Below, one piece after another: positions 57,088-64,000 of a DNA stretch of 64,000 nucleotides. The notes under the pieces are model-generated. The model saw only the letters and a program-made list of their open reading frames with translations. It searched no databases and was not told the DNA's origin. The position numbers and the translations under genes were made by a program. This DNA comes from Acidimicrobiia bacterium (GTDB taxonomy: Bacteria > Actinomycetota > Acidimicrobiia > Acidimicrobiales > Bin134). The stretch is from positions 1-64,000 of the forward strand of contig JAJEGM010000020.1 in the NCBI GenBank assembly GCA_022819825.1. The letters run 5' to 3'. Each line of letters opens with the position of its first letter. The first letter of the stretch is position 1.

Positions 57088-58014
57088 GTGCGAGTGCTAC
57101 ACCACATGGAAGACGGGCGGCTCGACCCGATCATCGCCCGATTCGAAACCGTGGAGTTCGTGTGCGTCCCTCGCCAGGGCGACATCCCCGAAGGGGCGTC
57201 CGGCGACGTGTTGCTGACCATCCCCCGGGGCTATCCCAACCTCTCCGAGCTCCTGGACCGAGGGGTGGAGTGGGTACACGTGACAAGCACCGGGATCGAC
57301 GGGTTTCCGCTCGAGTTCCTGGGCGACCGGGTGATGACCTGCTCACGGGGGGCTTCCGCTATCGGTATCTCCGAGTGGTGCCTGGCCATGATGCTGGCCT
57401 TCGAGAAGGACCTGCCCAATGTGTGGCTGCAAAGCCCGCCTGAGCGATGGTTCACCGCCGATCTGGGGGCGCTCTACGGCAAGACCCTGGGACTCATCGG
57501 GCTGGGCGGCATCGGCACCGCGGTGGCCCGCCGGGCCCTCGCCTTCGATATGACGGTGTTGGCTTTGCGACGCACAGCGGCGCCTTCGCCTCTGGTTGGG
57601 GTGCAGATCGCCACCTCGTTGGACGAGCTGTTGGAGCGCTCCGATCACATCGTGGTGGCCGCTCCGGCCACCGCCGCCACCCATCACCTCTTGGATGCCG
57701 ACACCCTGGCCAAAGCCAAGCCGGGCGCGCACATCATCAACATCGCCCGGGGCGACCTCATCGACCAGGACGCCCTGCGGGCTGCACTGGACCGCGGGCA
57801 TATCGCCCGGGCCTCGCTGGACACGGTGGAGCCCGAGCCCCTCCCCGAGGGCCACTGGCTGTACGAGCACCCCCAGGTCCGACTCAGCGCCCATGTGTCC
57901 TGGTGCATGCCTGAATCCTGGGACTTCCTCATGGCCCCCTTCGCCGACAATCTTCAGCGCCGCTTAGACGGACAACCCCTAGAGGGAATCGTCAACCCCA
58001 ACGAGGAGTACTAG
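57088..58014 (+). CDS. D-2-hydroxyacid dehydrogenase family protein
   Basis: A 308-residue NAD-dependent dehydrogenase of the D-isomer family. The NAD loop is GLIGLGGIGTAVARRAL, and the catalytic set is Arg in NIARGDLID, Glu in DTVEPEPLPEG and His in LSAHVSW. It would interconvert a 2-keto acid and a D-2-hydroxy acid. The start is GTG at 57088, chosen by its -10 box. The stop overlaps the convergent ligase gene by 4 nt. Confidence 0.87.
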   Translation: MRVLHHMEDGRLDPIIARFETVEFVCVPRQGDIPEGASGDVLLTIPRGYPNLSELLDRGVEWVHVTSTGIDGFPLEFLGDRVMTCSRGASAIGISEWCLAMMLAFEKDLPNVWLQSPPERWFTADLGALYGKTLGLIGLGGIGTAVARRALAFDMTVLALRRTAAPSPLVGVQIATSLDELLERSDHIVVAAPATAATHHLLDADTLAKAKPGAHIINIARGDLIDQDALRAALDRGHIARASLDTVEPEPLPEGHWLYEHPQVRLSAHVSWCMPESWDFLMAPFADNLQRRLDGQPLEGIVNPNEEY

Positions 58015-59492
58015 CCGTCGGTTGACAACACTGCCGCCACCACCTCGCGGCGGCGGACCTGGCCGGTGGCCGGAGTGCGGGGGATGGCATCCATGGTCTC
58101 GATGCGGCGGGGGTGCTTGAACCGGGCCAGGCGGTTGCTCAGGTGGGCTTGCACTGCATTGGGAGTGGGCCGGGCAACGCCCGACGCGAGCACGAACACG
58201 GCGCACACCACCTCGCCCCAGCGGTCGTCGGGAATGCCCACCACCGCCACTTCGGCAGCACCGGGGAAATCAGCCAGATGGCCTTCGACCTCGGCAGGCG
58301 ACACCGTCTCGCCACCGGTGCGGATTACGTCTTTGACTCTCCCGACGATGGAGTAGAAGCCGTCGCCGTCCACCTCGGCCAGATCGCCGGTGCGGAACCA
58401 GCCGTCTTCGGTGAATGCCTCAGCGGTGGCGTCGGGATTGTCGAAATAACCGTCGAACATGAAGGGCGACCGGGTCTGGAGCTCTCCCTGGTCGAGGCGC
58501 ACCTCCGCGCCGGTGTGGGCCTGACCGCAACTCCCCGGCCGGGACTCCATGTCGGCGTCGTCCAGCATCGTGACCGAGCCCGCCTCAGTGGAGCCGTAAA
58601 AGACCCGTCGATGGGCGTTGGGGAACGCGGCCTTCAGGTCGGCCAGCAGCTCGGGTGGGGTGGCCGAGGTGCCGGAAGTGGCGAATCGGAGCGAGGCCAA
58701 ATCGGCATGGCGACCGGCATCCAACACCCGGCGCCACACCGCCGGGATGCAGTTCATGTAGGCCGCTTGGTGATGCTGAACCGCATCGATCAACACATCG
58801 GCGTCGGCCCGGTCAGTGAACACCACCAGCCCTCGGGCCTGCCAGGCCTGAAGGGCGATGGTCCACGCCCCCATGTGGAACATCGGGAACATGCACACCG
58901 TGGCCCCCCTCGGCTCCAGCAGCGCCGGGGTGCGGGTGCGGAGCCAATTGCACCGGTGCGACAGCACCACGCCCTTGGACTTACCTGTGCTGCCGCTGGT
59001 GAAGAACACCACATGAGGATCGCTCTCCCCCACCTGCGATGGCACCGGTGCCGCGGCCGACCCTGACTGGGCCTCGGCAACCAGGTCGAGCCCGGGACCG
59101 GTGCCTCCCAACCGCACCAGTGGGACCCCCACGGCGTCGGCCACCGCCTGCCCAGCCTCGGCGTGTCCGGGATCGACCACCAGCAGCCGGGGTCGAGCCA
59201 GGCCCACCATCTCGGCCGCCTCCTCGGGCGACAGCCGGGCGTTAGCCGGGGCGAACACAGTCCCCGCTCGGGCCAGGGCTACAAAGAGCGACACCGACGC
59301 CAGGTTGTTGTCGCTCCAGGTGACCACCCGGTCGCCCCGACTCACCCCGAGTCCGGTCAGCACATGGCCCATCTGATTGGCCTGCCGGCGCAGCTCCCCG
59401 TAGGTGAGCACTTGCCCGTCCAGCGCCGCTGCCGGGCGATGCGGCACGGTCGCGGCCGCATTGTCGAACACCGAGCCGATCACCAACTCCAT
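58011..59492 (-). CDS. AMP-forming acyl-CoA synthetase (FadD type)
   Basis: A 493-residue member of the adenylate-forming family. The P-loop is VFFTSGSTGKSKGVVLSH, A5 is FYGSTEAGS, and the hinge/A8 region is GWFRTGDLAEVDGDGFYSIVGRVKDVIRTGGETVSP (landmarks WFRTGD and GRVKDVI). The expected catalytic Lys of A10 is not clear: the ending reads IPRTPATGQVRRREV, with Arg where Lys is usual. In this context it could be the ligase that activates a steroid degradation acid such as HIP (FadD3-like), which is a guess. ATG at 59492 follows a TAGTGT box by 8 nt. Confidence 0.82.
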   Translation of the reverse strand: MELVIGSVFDNAAATVPHRPAAALDGQVLTYGELRRQANQMGHVLTGLGVSRGDRVVTWSDNNLASVSLFVALARAGTVFAPANARLSPEEAAEMVGLARPRLLVVDPGHAEAGQAVADAVGVPLVRLGGTGPGLDLVAEAQSGSAAAPVPSQVGESDPHVVFFTSGSTGKSKGVVLSHRCNWLRTRTPALLEPRGATVCMFPMFHMGAWTIALQAWQARGLVVFTDRADADVLIDAVQHHQAAYMNCIPAVWRRVLDAGRHADLASLRFATSGTSATPPELLADLKAAFPNAHRRVFYGSTEAGSVTMLDDADMESRPGSCGQAHTGAEVRLDQGELQTRSPFMFDGYFDNPDATAEAFTEDGWFRTGDLAEVDGDGFYSIVGRVKDVIRTGGETVSPAEVEGHLADFPGAAEVAVVGIPDDRWGEVVCAVFVLASGVARPTPNAVQAHLSNRLARFKHPRRIETMDAIPRTPATGQVRRREVVAAVLSTDG

Positions 59493-59500
59493 CGCCGGGC

Positions 59501-59506
59501 ACACTA
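59501..59506 (-). promoter_or_regulatory. -10 box TAGTGT of the acyl-CoA synthetase gene
   Basis: TAGTGT lies 8 nt before the ATG at 59492 and chooses it over the GTG at 59504. Confidence 0.4.
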
Positions 59507-59539
59507 CCGGGAGATGGGGCCTCCAACCGGTGTGGTCAC

Positions 59540-59545
59540 TACCGT
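59540..59545 (+). promoter_or_regulatory. -10 box TACCGT of the methyltransferase gene
   Basis: TACCGT lies 8 nt before the ATG at 59554. Confidence 0.45.
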
Positions 59546-59553
59546 GAGGGACA

Positions 59554-60231
59554 ATGACGGAGCAAACGGGTCGGCGATCTAGGGCCGCAGAACTCGCTCT
59601 CGAAAAGGCCTATGCGGCCAAAGGCCCAGAGGCCAATCGCGAGCTGTACGCATCGTGGGCCAAGACGTACGAGTCGGGCTTCATCGTCGACAGCGGATAC
59701 GTCTACCACCAAGAAGTGGTCAAGGTCTTCAGCGATGGATTCGAACAAAGGAGCCAGCCTGTTCTGGATGTGGGCTGTGGAACCGGAGTCGTCGGGGGCG
59801 AGTTGGCCAAGTTGGGCGTGTCCGTTATCGACGGCATCGATATCTCCCCAGAAATGCTGGCCGAAGCCGCGGCCAAGACGTGCAACGGCCGCCCGGTGTA
59901 TCGGCAACTCATTGAAGCCGACCTCACCGGTCAGACCGAATTGGCCGTTGGCGCCTACGCCGGCATCGTGAGCTCAGGAGCATTCACCCATGGGATCTTC
60001 GGTCCGGAGACGATTTTGAAACTGCTCCGGGCGGCGAGCCCCGGTGCTCGTTTCGCGCTCGGGATCAACTCTGCCCACTTTGAAGAGGTCGGCTTTGCCG
60101 ACTGGCTGGGACAGCGCCAGTCGGACGGACACATCTCAGAGCCGCACTTCGAGTTGCGGCCAATCTATGGCGACGCTGACGAGGCAGATCCCAACCAGTG
60201 GTCCCGCATCGCAGTCTTCTCGGCCTCGTGA
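59554..60231 (+). CDS. Class I SAM-dependent methyltransferase
   Basis: A 225-residue Rossmann-fold methyltransferase with motif I VLDVGCGTGVVGGEL and the acidic strand-2 loop GIDISPEMLAEA. The N-terminal LYASWAKTYESGFIVDSGYVYHQEVV recalls the WBSCR27-like group. The substrate is not known. It stands alone upstream of the cytochrome P450 gene, 42 nt apart, and the two may be co-transcribed. Confidence 0.83.
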   Translation: MTEQTGRRSRAAELALEKAYAAKGPEANRELYASWAKTYESGFIVDSGYVYHQEVVKVFSDGFEQRSQPVLDVGCGTGVVGGELAKLGVSVIDGIDISPEMLAEAAAKTCNGRPVYRQLIEADLTGQTELAVGAYAGIVSSGAFTHGIFGPETILKLLRAASPGARFALGINSAHFEEVGFADWLGQRQSDGHISEPHFELRPIYGDADEADPNQWSRIAVFSAS

Positions 60232-60273
60232 GCAAAGCCGCATAAGTGGACGGGACGTGGCACCATTGGACCC

Positions 60274-61500
60274 ATGAGCTTGACGTCCGATCCGCTCCCC
60301 GGCACAGAAGAGGAAAACGCGTTCGACCCGTTCGCCTATCCCGAGGCGGTGCCAATCGACACGTTGGCCGAGCTGCGTTCAGAGTGCCCGGTGGCCCGGA
60401 CTCCCACTGGCTGGTACCTCACCAAGTTTGACCATGTGTTGGAGGCCACCAGAGACGTGGAGACCTTCGTGTCCAGCTTCCGCGATCCCGGCGTGGTGGT
60501 CCCCGAAGAGGAGAAGCTCATCAGCGAAATCCCCGAACCACGTCACGGCAAGGTGCGGAGGATCATCAACGCCACGGTGGCCCATCACAAGTCGATGCGA
60601 GCCGAGCCCTTCGTGCGGGATCTGTGCCACCAATATCTCGACCCGATCTTGGAGCGGGGCCACGGCGAGCTGGTGGCCGAGTTCATAACCCCGGTGCCTA
60701 TCAACGTGATCTCCCACCTCATCGGGGTGCCCGCCGAGGACTGGGAGCAGTTCCACGCCTGGACCGACGAGGTTGTGCTGGGCGACTACCCCCGCACCAA
60801 CCGCAACGAGCGGGGCGAGGGCCTGGCCGGTGCCCATCCCGAGTTCTGCGCCTACATCGACGCCCTGATCGCCGAGCGGCGGGCCAGCGACGAGGCCCCC
60901 GACGACCTGGTAACCCGGCTCATCACCACCGAGATCGAGGGTCACCGCCTCACCGATGTGGAGATACGCACCCAGCTTGCCTTCCTCATCATGTCGGGCA
61001 ACGAGACCACCCGGCACCTGATCGGCAACCTGCTGTGGCGCATCATCGGCGACTCTGAGCTGTTCGCCACCCTCAAGGCCGACCGGAGCCTCTCTGAGCG
61101 GGCGGTAGAGGAATCGTTGCGGATCGACTCCCCCGCCCACATGCTCATTCGGGACTGCACTGCGGACACCGATGTGTTCGGCGCTCCGATGCGCAGTGGC
61201 GACAAGATCGTGTTCGGCGTGTCGTCGGCCAATCGGGACGAGGACTACTTCGACGATCCCGATTCATTCCGGCTCGACCGGGACCGCCCCAAAGACCACA
61301 TCGCCTTCGGCGGTGGCCCCCACATCTGCCCCGGCGCCAGCCTGGCCCGCCTGGAAGGCCGAGTGGCGCTGGAGGTGTTCTTGGACCGAGTGGCCACTGC
61401 CGAGCTGGCCCCCGGATGCGTTCGCAAGAAGACCCCTGTGTTCTGGGCCAACGGACCCGACCGCCTCGACGCGTTCTTGACTCCCGAACCCGTTGGCTGA
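60274..61500 (+). CDS. Cytochrome P450
   Basis: A 408-residue bacterial P450. The heme-binding loop is FGGGPHICPGASLARLEGR with the ligand Cys, the I-helix oxygen site is MSGNETTRHLIG, and the K-helix ExxR is ESLRID. Soluble, with no N-terminal anchor, so it would use ferredoxin-type partners not present here. The steroid-like gene setting suggests hydroxylation of a terpenoid or steroid substrate, but the subfamily cannot be told by eye. The next methyltransferase gene overlaps it by 8 nt. Confidence 0.92.
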   Translation: MSLTSDPLPGTEEENAFDPFAYPEAVPIDTLAELRSECPVARTPTGWYLTKFDHVLEATRDVETFVSSFRDPGVVVPEEEKLISEIPEPRHGKVRRIINATVAHHKSMRAEPFVRDLCHQYLDPILERGHGELVAEFITPVPINVISHLIGVPAEDWEQFHAWTDEVVLGDYPRTNRNERGEGLAGAHPEFCAYIDALIAERRASDEAPDDLVTRLITTEIEGHRLTDVEIRTQLAFLIMSGNETTRHLIGNLLWRIIGDSELFATLKADRSLSERAVEESLRIDSPAHMLIRDCTADTDVFGAPMRSGDKIVFGVSSANRDEDYFDDPDSFRLDRDRPKDHIAFGGGPHICPGASLARLEGRVALEVFLDRVATAELAPGCVRKKTPVFWANGPDRLDAFLTPEPVG

Positions 61501-62314
61501 ACAACAGCCCGAGGGCGAGACTTACACCCACGGTTACCACCAGGTAATCGTGGGATGGCACTCCCGGCGCACTGCCGAGACTTGCGCGGCCTTCTTGTTG
61601 CCTCAACTGCGGCCCGATGCCGAGGTGCTCGATATCGGTTGCGGCTCAGGCACCATCACCGCCGGCTTGGCCCGCCGCGCTGGCCGGGTGGTGGGCCTTG
61701 ACTTGTCGGCTGACGTGGTGGACGCGGCCCGTGCCCATGCCGACGACTGCGGCCTGTCCAACGCTTCCTTTGAGATCGGGTCGGTCTACGAGCTGCCGTG
61801 GAATGACTCCAGCTTCGACGTGGTGTACGCCCACCAGGTGCTCCAGCACCTTTCCGATCCGGTCCGGGCCTTGCGGGAGGCCCGGCGAGTACTGCGGTCC
61901 GGCGGGCTGGTGGCCGTGCGCGACTCCGACTACGCCACCATGATCCACGCTCCCGTGTTCCCGGCCATCGAGCGCTGGCGGGACCTCTACCATCAGGTTG
62001 CGACCGCCAACGGCGGTGAGGCCGACGCCGGTCGCTATCTGCTGTCGTGGGCAATTGAAGCCGGTTTCACCGACATCGAGACCACTGCCACTACCACCGC
62101 CCACACCGACCACGAGGGTCGGACTGTGTGGGGCGAGATGTGGGCAGTGCGGGCAATTGAAAGCGACTTCGCCGAACACGCAGTCAACAACGGATTCGCC
62201 ACCCGCGATGAACTAAAGGAAATCTCCGACGCCTTCCGCCAATGGGCCATCCAGCCCGACGGCTTCTGGGCCTGGGTGAACGGCGAGGTGATCGGGGTCT
62301 GCCCACCTGATTGA
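61493..62314 (+). CDS. SAM-dependent methyltransferase, UbiE/Methyltransf_11 type
   Basis: A 273-residue class I methyltransferase: motif I VLDIGCGSGTITAGLARR, motif II GLDLSADVVDAA, and the UbiE-like AHQVLQHLSDPVRALREARRVLRSGG. The start is TTG at 61493, overlapping the P450 stop by 8 nt, so the two are coupled and may modify the same compound by hydroxylation then methylation. No other in-frame start is near. Confidence 0.83.
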   Translation: MAEQQPEGETYTHGYHQVIVGWHSRRTAETCAAFLLPQLRPDAEVLDIGCGSGTITAGLARRAGRVVGLDLSADVVDAARAHADDCGLSNASFEIGSVYELPWNDSSFDVVYAHQVLQHLSDPVRALREARRVLRSGGLVAVRDSDYATMIHAPVFPAIERWRDLYHQVATANGGEADAGRYLLSWAIEAGFTDIETTATTTAHTDHEGRTVWGEMWAVRAIESDFAEHAVNNGFATRDELKEISDAFRQWAIQPDGFWAWVNGEVIGVCPPD

Positions 62315-62324
62315 CAGGCCTCCG

Positions 62325-63254
62325 CTATTCGACCGGCGGGCTCTCGATCAGCTCAACGCAAGTGCCGTCGGGGTCCTCGAAGAACAGCGCCCGAAGGTCG
62401 GAGGGAAGACCGGGGCCCATTTCCAACTCCACCGGCGGGGAGTAGCAGGCCACCTCGGCGTCGACCAATGCGGCATAGTCCCTGTCGATGTCGTCGGTGA
62501 GCAGGGCCATCCGGAATATGCCCAGCTCATTGGCCTGCCGACGAGCGGTACCGGTGGGCCGGGGCTGCTTCCACTCCACCAAATCAAGAATGAACCCGGA
62601 GGGGTTGGCGTTGGGGGCGCCGATGAACCAGGCATCCCAGGCCACATCTCCGTCCACCCGGAACCCTGAGCCCGGCTGAGGCTCAGCCGGGCAAGAACGA
62701 ATCCGAGCGTTCAGTCCGAGCACGTCGCAGTAGAAGTGGCGAGAGCGCTCCAGGTCGGAGCAATTGACGTTGACGTGGGCCAACCGTGTGTTGTCCGCCT
62801 GCACGAACTGCACCGCGGTCCCATCGGGATCAGAGCATAAGAAGAGCTCAGGAGCCGACATTCCCTCGACCCCGAGGTTGACCCGAGCCGGCGGCGACCA
62901 CACGTCGTGTCCGGCCTCGGTGAGCCGCCGGTGCAAGCCGGCCAAGTCATCGGTGAGAATGCACAGCCGGCCGAAACCCAGCTCGGTAACAGATGCCGGC
63001 GGCGTCCCTGCTGGCCCAGGTACCTGCCACTCCAACAGATCCAGCACCACCCCATCGAGGGCATCGTCACCCGCCATGATCCAGGCGTCCCACTGCACCT
63101 CGTCCAACCCAAACGCCCCACCCGGCTGAGGCCGTTCCGGCTGGGTACGAACCGTGGTCCGCAACCCCACCAGATCCCGATAGAACTCCAGCGACCGCTC
63201 CAGATCAGAGCAGTTCACATTCACATGAAAAAACCGCAGCGGTCCCACAGGCAT
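62325..63254 (-). CDS. Two-domain VOC (glyoxalase/dioxygenase fold) protein
   Basis: A 309-residue protein with two vicinal-oxygen-chelate domains that resemble each other: FFHVNVNCSDLERSLEFYRDLVGL at the start and LAHVNVNCSDLERSRHFYCDVLGL at about residue 160. Each has its own beta-alpha-beta-beta-beta halves; the metal ligands (His in HVNVNC, Glu near the end of each domain) are at least partly present. It may be an isomerase, lyase or extradiol dioxygenase-like enzyme. The tandem internal duplication is plain; function is not. Confidence 0.82.
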   Translation of the reverse strand: MPVGPLRFFHVNVNCSDLERSLEFYRDLVGLRTTVRTQPERPQPGGAFGLDEVQWDAWIMAGDDALDGVVLDLLEWQVPGPAGTPPASVTELGFGRLCILTDDLAGLHRRLTEAGHDVWSPPARVNLGVEGMSAPELFLCSDPDGTAVQFVQADNTRLAHVNVNCSDLERSRHFYCDVLGLNARIRSCPAEPQPGSGFRVDGDVAWDAWFIGAPNANPSGFILDLVEWKQPRPTGTARRQANELGIFRMALLTDDIDRDYAALVDAEVACYSPPVELEMGPGLPSDLRALFFEDPDGTCVELIESPPVE

Positions 63255-63400
63255 GCGGGCTTGACTACCACATCACAGGAGACCGCCTGAAACAGTCCTT
63301 CCCCTTCCTATCCCGCAGGGCAGGCGGTATCATGCAGAAAGCAAATCGGCACCGCGGTCATCGTTGGTGCCCCTCAAAGTCCTTCTGAAGAGAGGGCCCT

Positions 63401-63646
63401 ATGGAAGCCCCCGTCGAAGCAACTTCGACTACCGAGTCCGAACACAGTCCCAGCAGTAACTCAGCCACCGGTACACCGTGGACCGACGAAGAACTCGAAC
63501 TGCTCACCGCTGCGGAAGACCAAGAACTGGCAGAGGCCAGAGCTCGCGAAGCCCGCGGCCTAGAGCCTTACGAGAACTTGATCACCGCAGAGGACTTGCT
63601 GGCACGGGCCACCGAGCTACGAGCTATCCAAGACCCGACCTCCTAA
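63401..63646 (+). CDS. Small acidic protein of unknown function
   Basis: An 81-residue protein. The first 25 residues are Ser/Thr-rich; the rest is a charged helical stretch (DEELELLTAAEDQELAEARAREARGLEPYENLITAEDLLARATEL, landmark LEPYENLITAEDLL). AGAGAGG precedes the ATG, giving modest support for translation. I do not recognise it. The charge and size would suit an antitoxin, but no toxin gene follows. The 146-bp gap before it (63255-63400) shows nothing I can name. Confidence 0.5.
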   Translation: MEAPVEATSTTESEHSPSSNSATGTPWTDEELELLTAAEDQELAEARAREARGLEPYENLITAEDLLARATELRAIQDPTS

Positions 63647-63664
63647 GGCCCACTAGATGGCCTG

Positions 63665-63676
63665 GCGCTATAGCGC
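63665..63676. terminator. 12-bp palindrome between convergent genes
   Basis: GCGCTATAGCGC lies between the convergent ends at 63646 and 63682. There is no T-run, so a terminator role is only suggested by position. Confidence 0.3.
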
Positions 63677-63681
63677 AACGA

Positions 63682-64000
63682 TCAGCCCTTGATGGTGAGG
63701 AGTTCGAGGAGGTTGCCGTCGGAGTCGCGGAAGTAGACGGACTGGCCGCGTTCGCCGTTGCTGGCGGGGCGGGGGGCGGGGCCTTCGATGATCTCAACGC
63801 CGCAGTCGGCCAGGTGGGCCTGGGCTTCGGCGATGGTGCCGCCCCAGCGGAAGCACAGGTCTACCGAACCGGGGGTGGGCAGGCGGGCATGGGGAGATGC
63901 AGGGGCGGCCGCGGGGTGCACATTGATGCGGTTGGCTCCCACCTGCATCATCACGATGGGCATCTTCCCGGCACGGAACTCCTCCAGATACATGGGCTCA
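63682..64000 (-). CDS. VOC family protein, 5' end beyond the window
   Basis: At least 106 residues of a glyoxalase/VOC domain: GANRINVHPAAAPASPHARLPTPGSVDLCFRWGG and the C-terminal SVYFRDSDGNLLELLTIKG (landmarks RLPTPGSVDLCF and DGNLLEL). The frame is open to the right edge, and the usual N-terminal strand and helix of the fold are missing, so the ATG at 63993 is internal and the true start lies outside. The final Glu of LLEL is a typical metal ligand. Substrate unknown. Confidence 0.8.
   Translation of the reverse strand, partial: EPMYLEEFRAGKMPIVMMQVGANRINVHPAAAPASPHARLPTPGSVDLCFRWGGTIAEAQAHLADCGVEIIEGPAPRPASNGERGQSVYFRDSDGNLLELLTIKG

Noticed and set aside
1..64000. CRISPR arrays, tRNA or rRNA genes
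   Set aside because: No regularly spaced repeats and no tRNA-like or rRNA-like stretches were seen on reading; a covariance search would be needed to exclude small RNAs.

Overview
The window comes from a high-GC actinobacterium, most likely an Acidimicrobiia-type lineage. I infer this from a mycothiol-dependent isomerase, an F420-type LLM oxidoreductase, a dense set of family III CoA-transferases, acyl-CoA dehydrogenases and SDRs, actinobacterial-type lipoproteins, and many apparently leaderless genes whose -10 hexamer (TANNNT) lies 6-8 nt before the start codon. I saw no tRNA, rRNA, CRISPR array or insertion sequence.

Layout. 0.1-2.0 kb: an AT-richer, probably imported Zn-ribbon DNA adenine methylase. 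2.06-9.4 kb: chromosomal genes (a double-domain CoA-transferase, a cyclase-family hydrolase, membrane proteins, a mycothiol enzyme, a formate/nitrite channel). 9.36-10.64 kb: a 1.28-kb element carrying the 'mobile mystery' pair (HTH regulator plus Fic protein). It sits at the 3' end of the formate/nitrite channel gene and is bounded by 38-bp direct repeats that both encode the same last 12 residues of the channel.

10.7-26.75 kb is a defence island, almost all on the minus strand. In transcription order it holds an SNF2-type helicase with a C-terminal DUF3883 domain, a VapBC45-like toxin-antitoxin pair, a SIR2-APAZ plus short Argonaute operon (SPARSA type), a DUF1156 DNA methylase, an opposite-strand antitoxin/PIN pair whose toxin is frameshifted, a HEPN-DUF499 ATPase, and a VapBC pair. 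My reading is that a helicase-DUF1156-DUF499 restriction-like system has had a SPARSA system inserted inside it, with toxin-antitoxin modules at the joints.

26.78-64 kb is catabolic. ipdA-ipdB-ipdC-like genes followed by a long/short acyl-CoA dehydrogenase pair (39.96-35.1 kb), an ipdF-like SDR (48.9-49.6 kb), a second dehydrogenase pair, an alpha-methylacyl-CoA racemase, an Ltp2-like thiolase-fold protein with a DUF35 partner, an acyl-CoA ligase and a cytochrome P450 together suggest breakdown of steroid rings C/D or a related polycyclic isoprenoid through CoA thioesters. Other genes encode a LivG-type ABC ATPase, a lipoprotein substrate-binding protein, two paralogous Cys-patterned lipoproteins (one carrying a cyclophilin domain), phosphatases, methyltransferases and VOC proteins. 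The last gene runs off the right edge.

All family calls are from reading translations and motifs; no database search was run.
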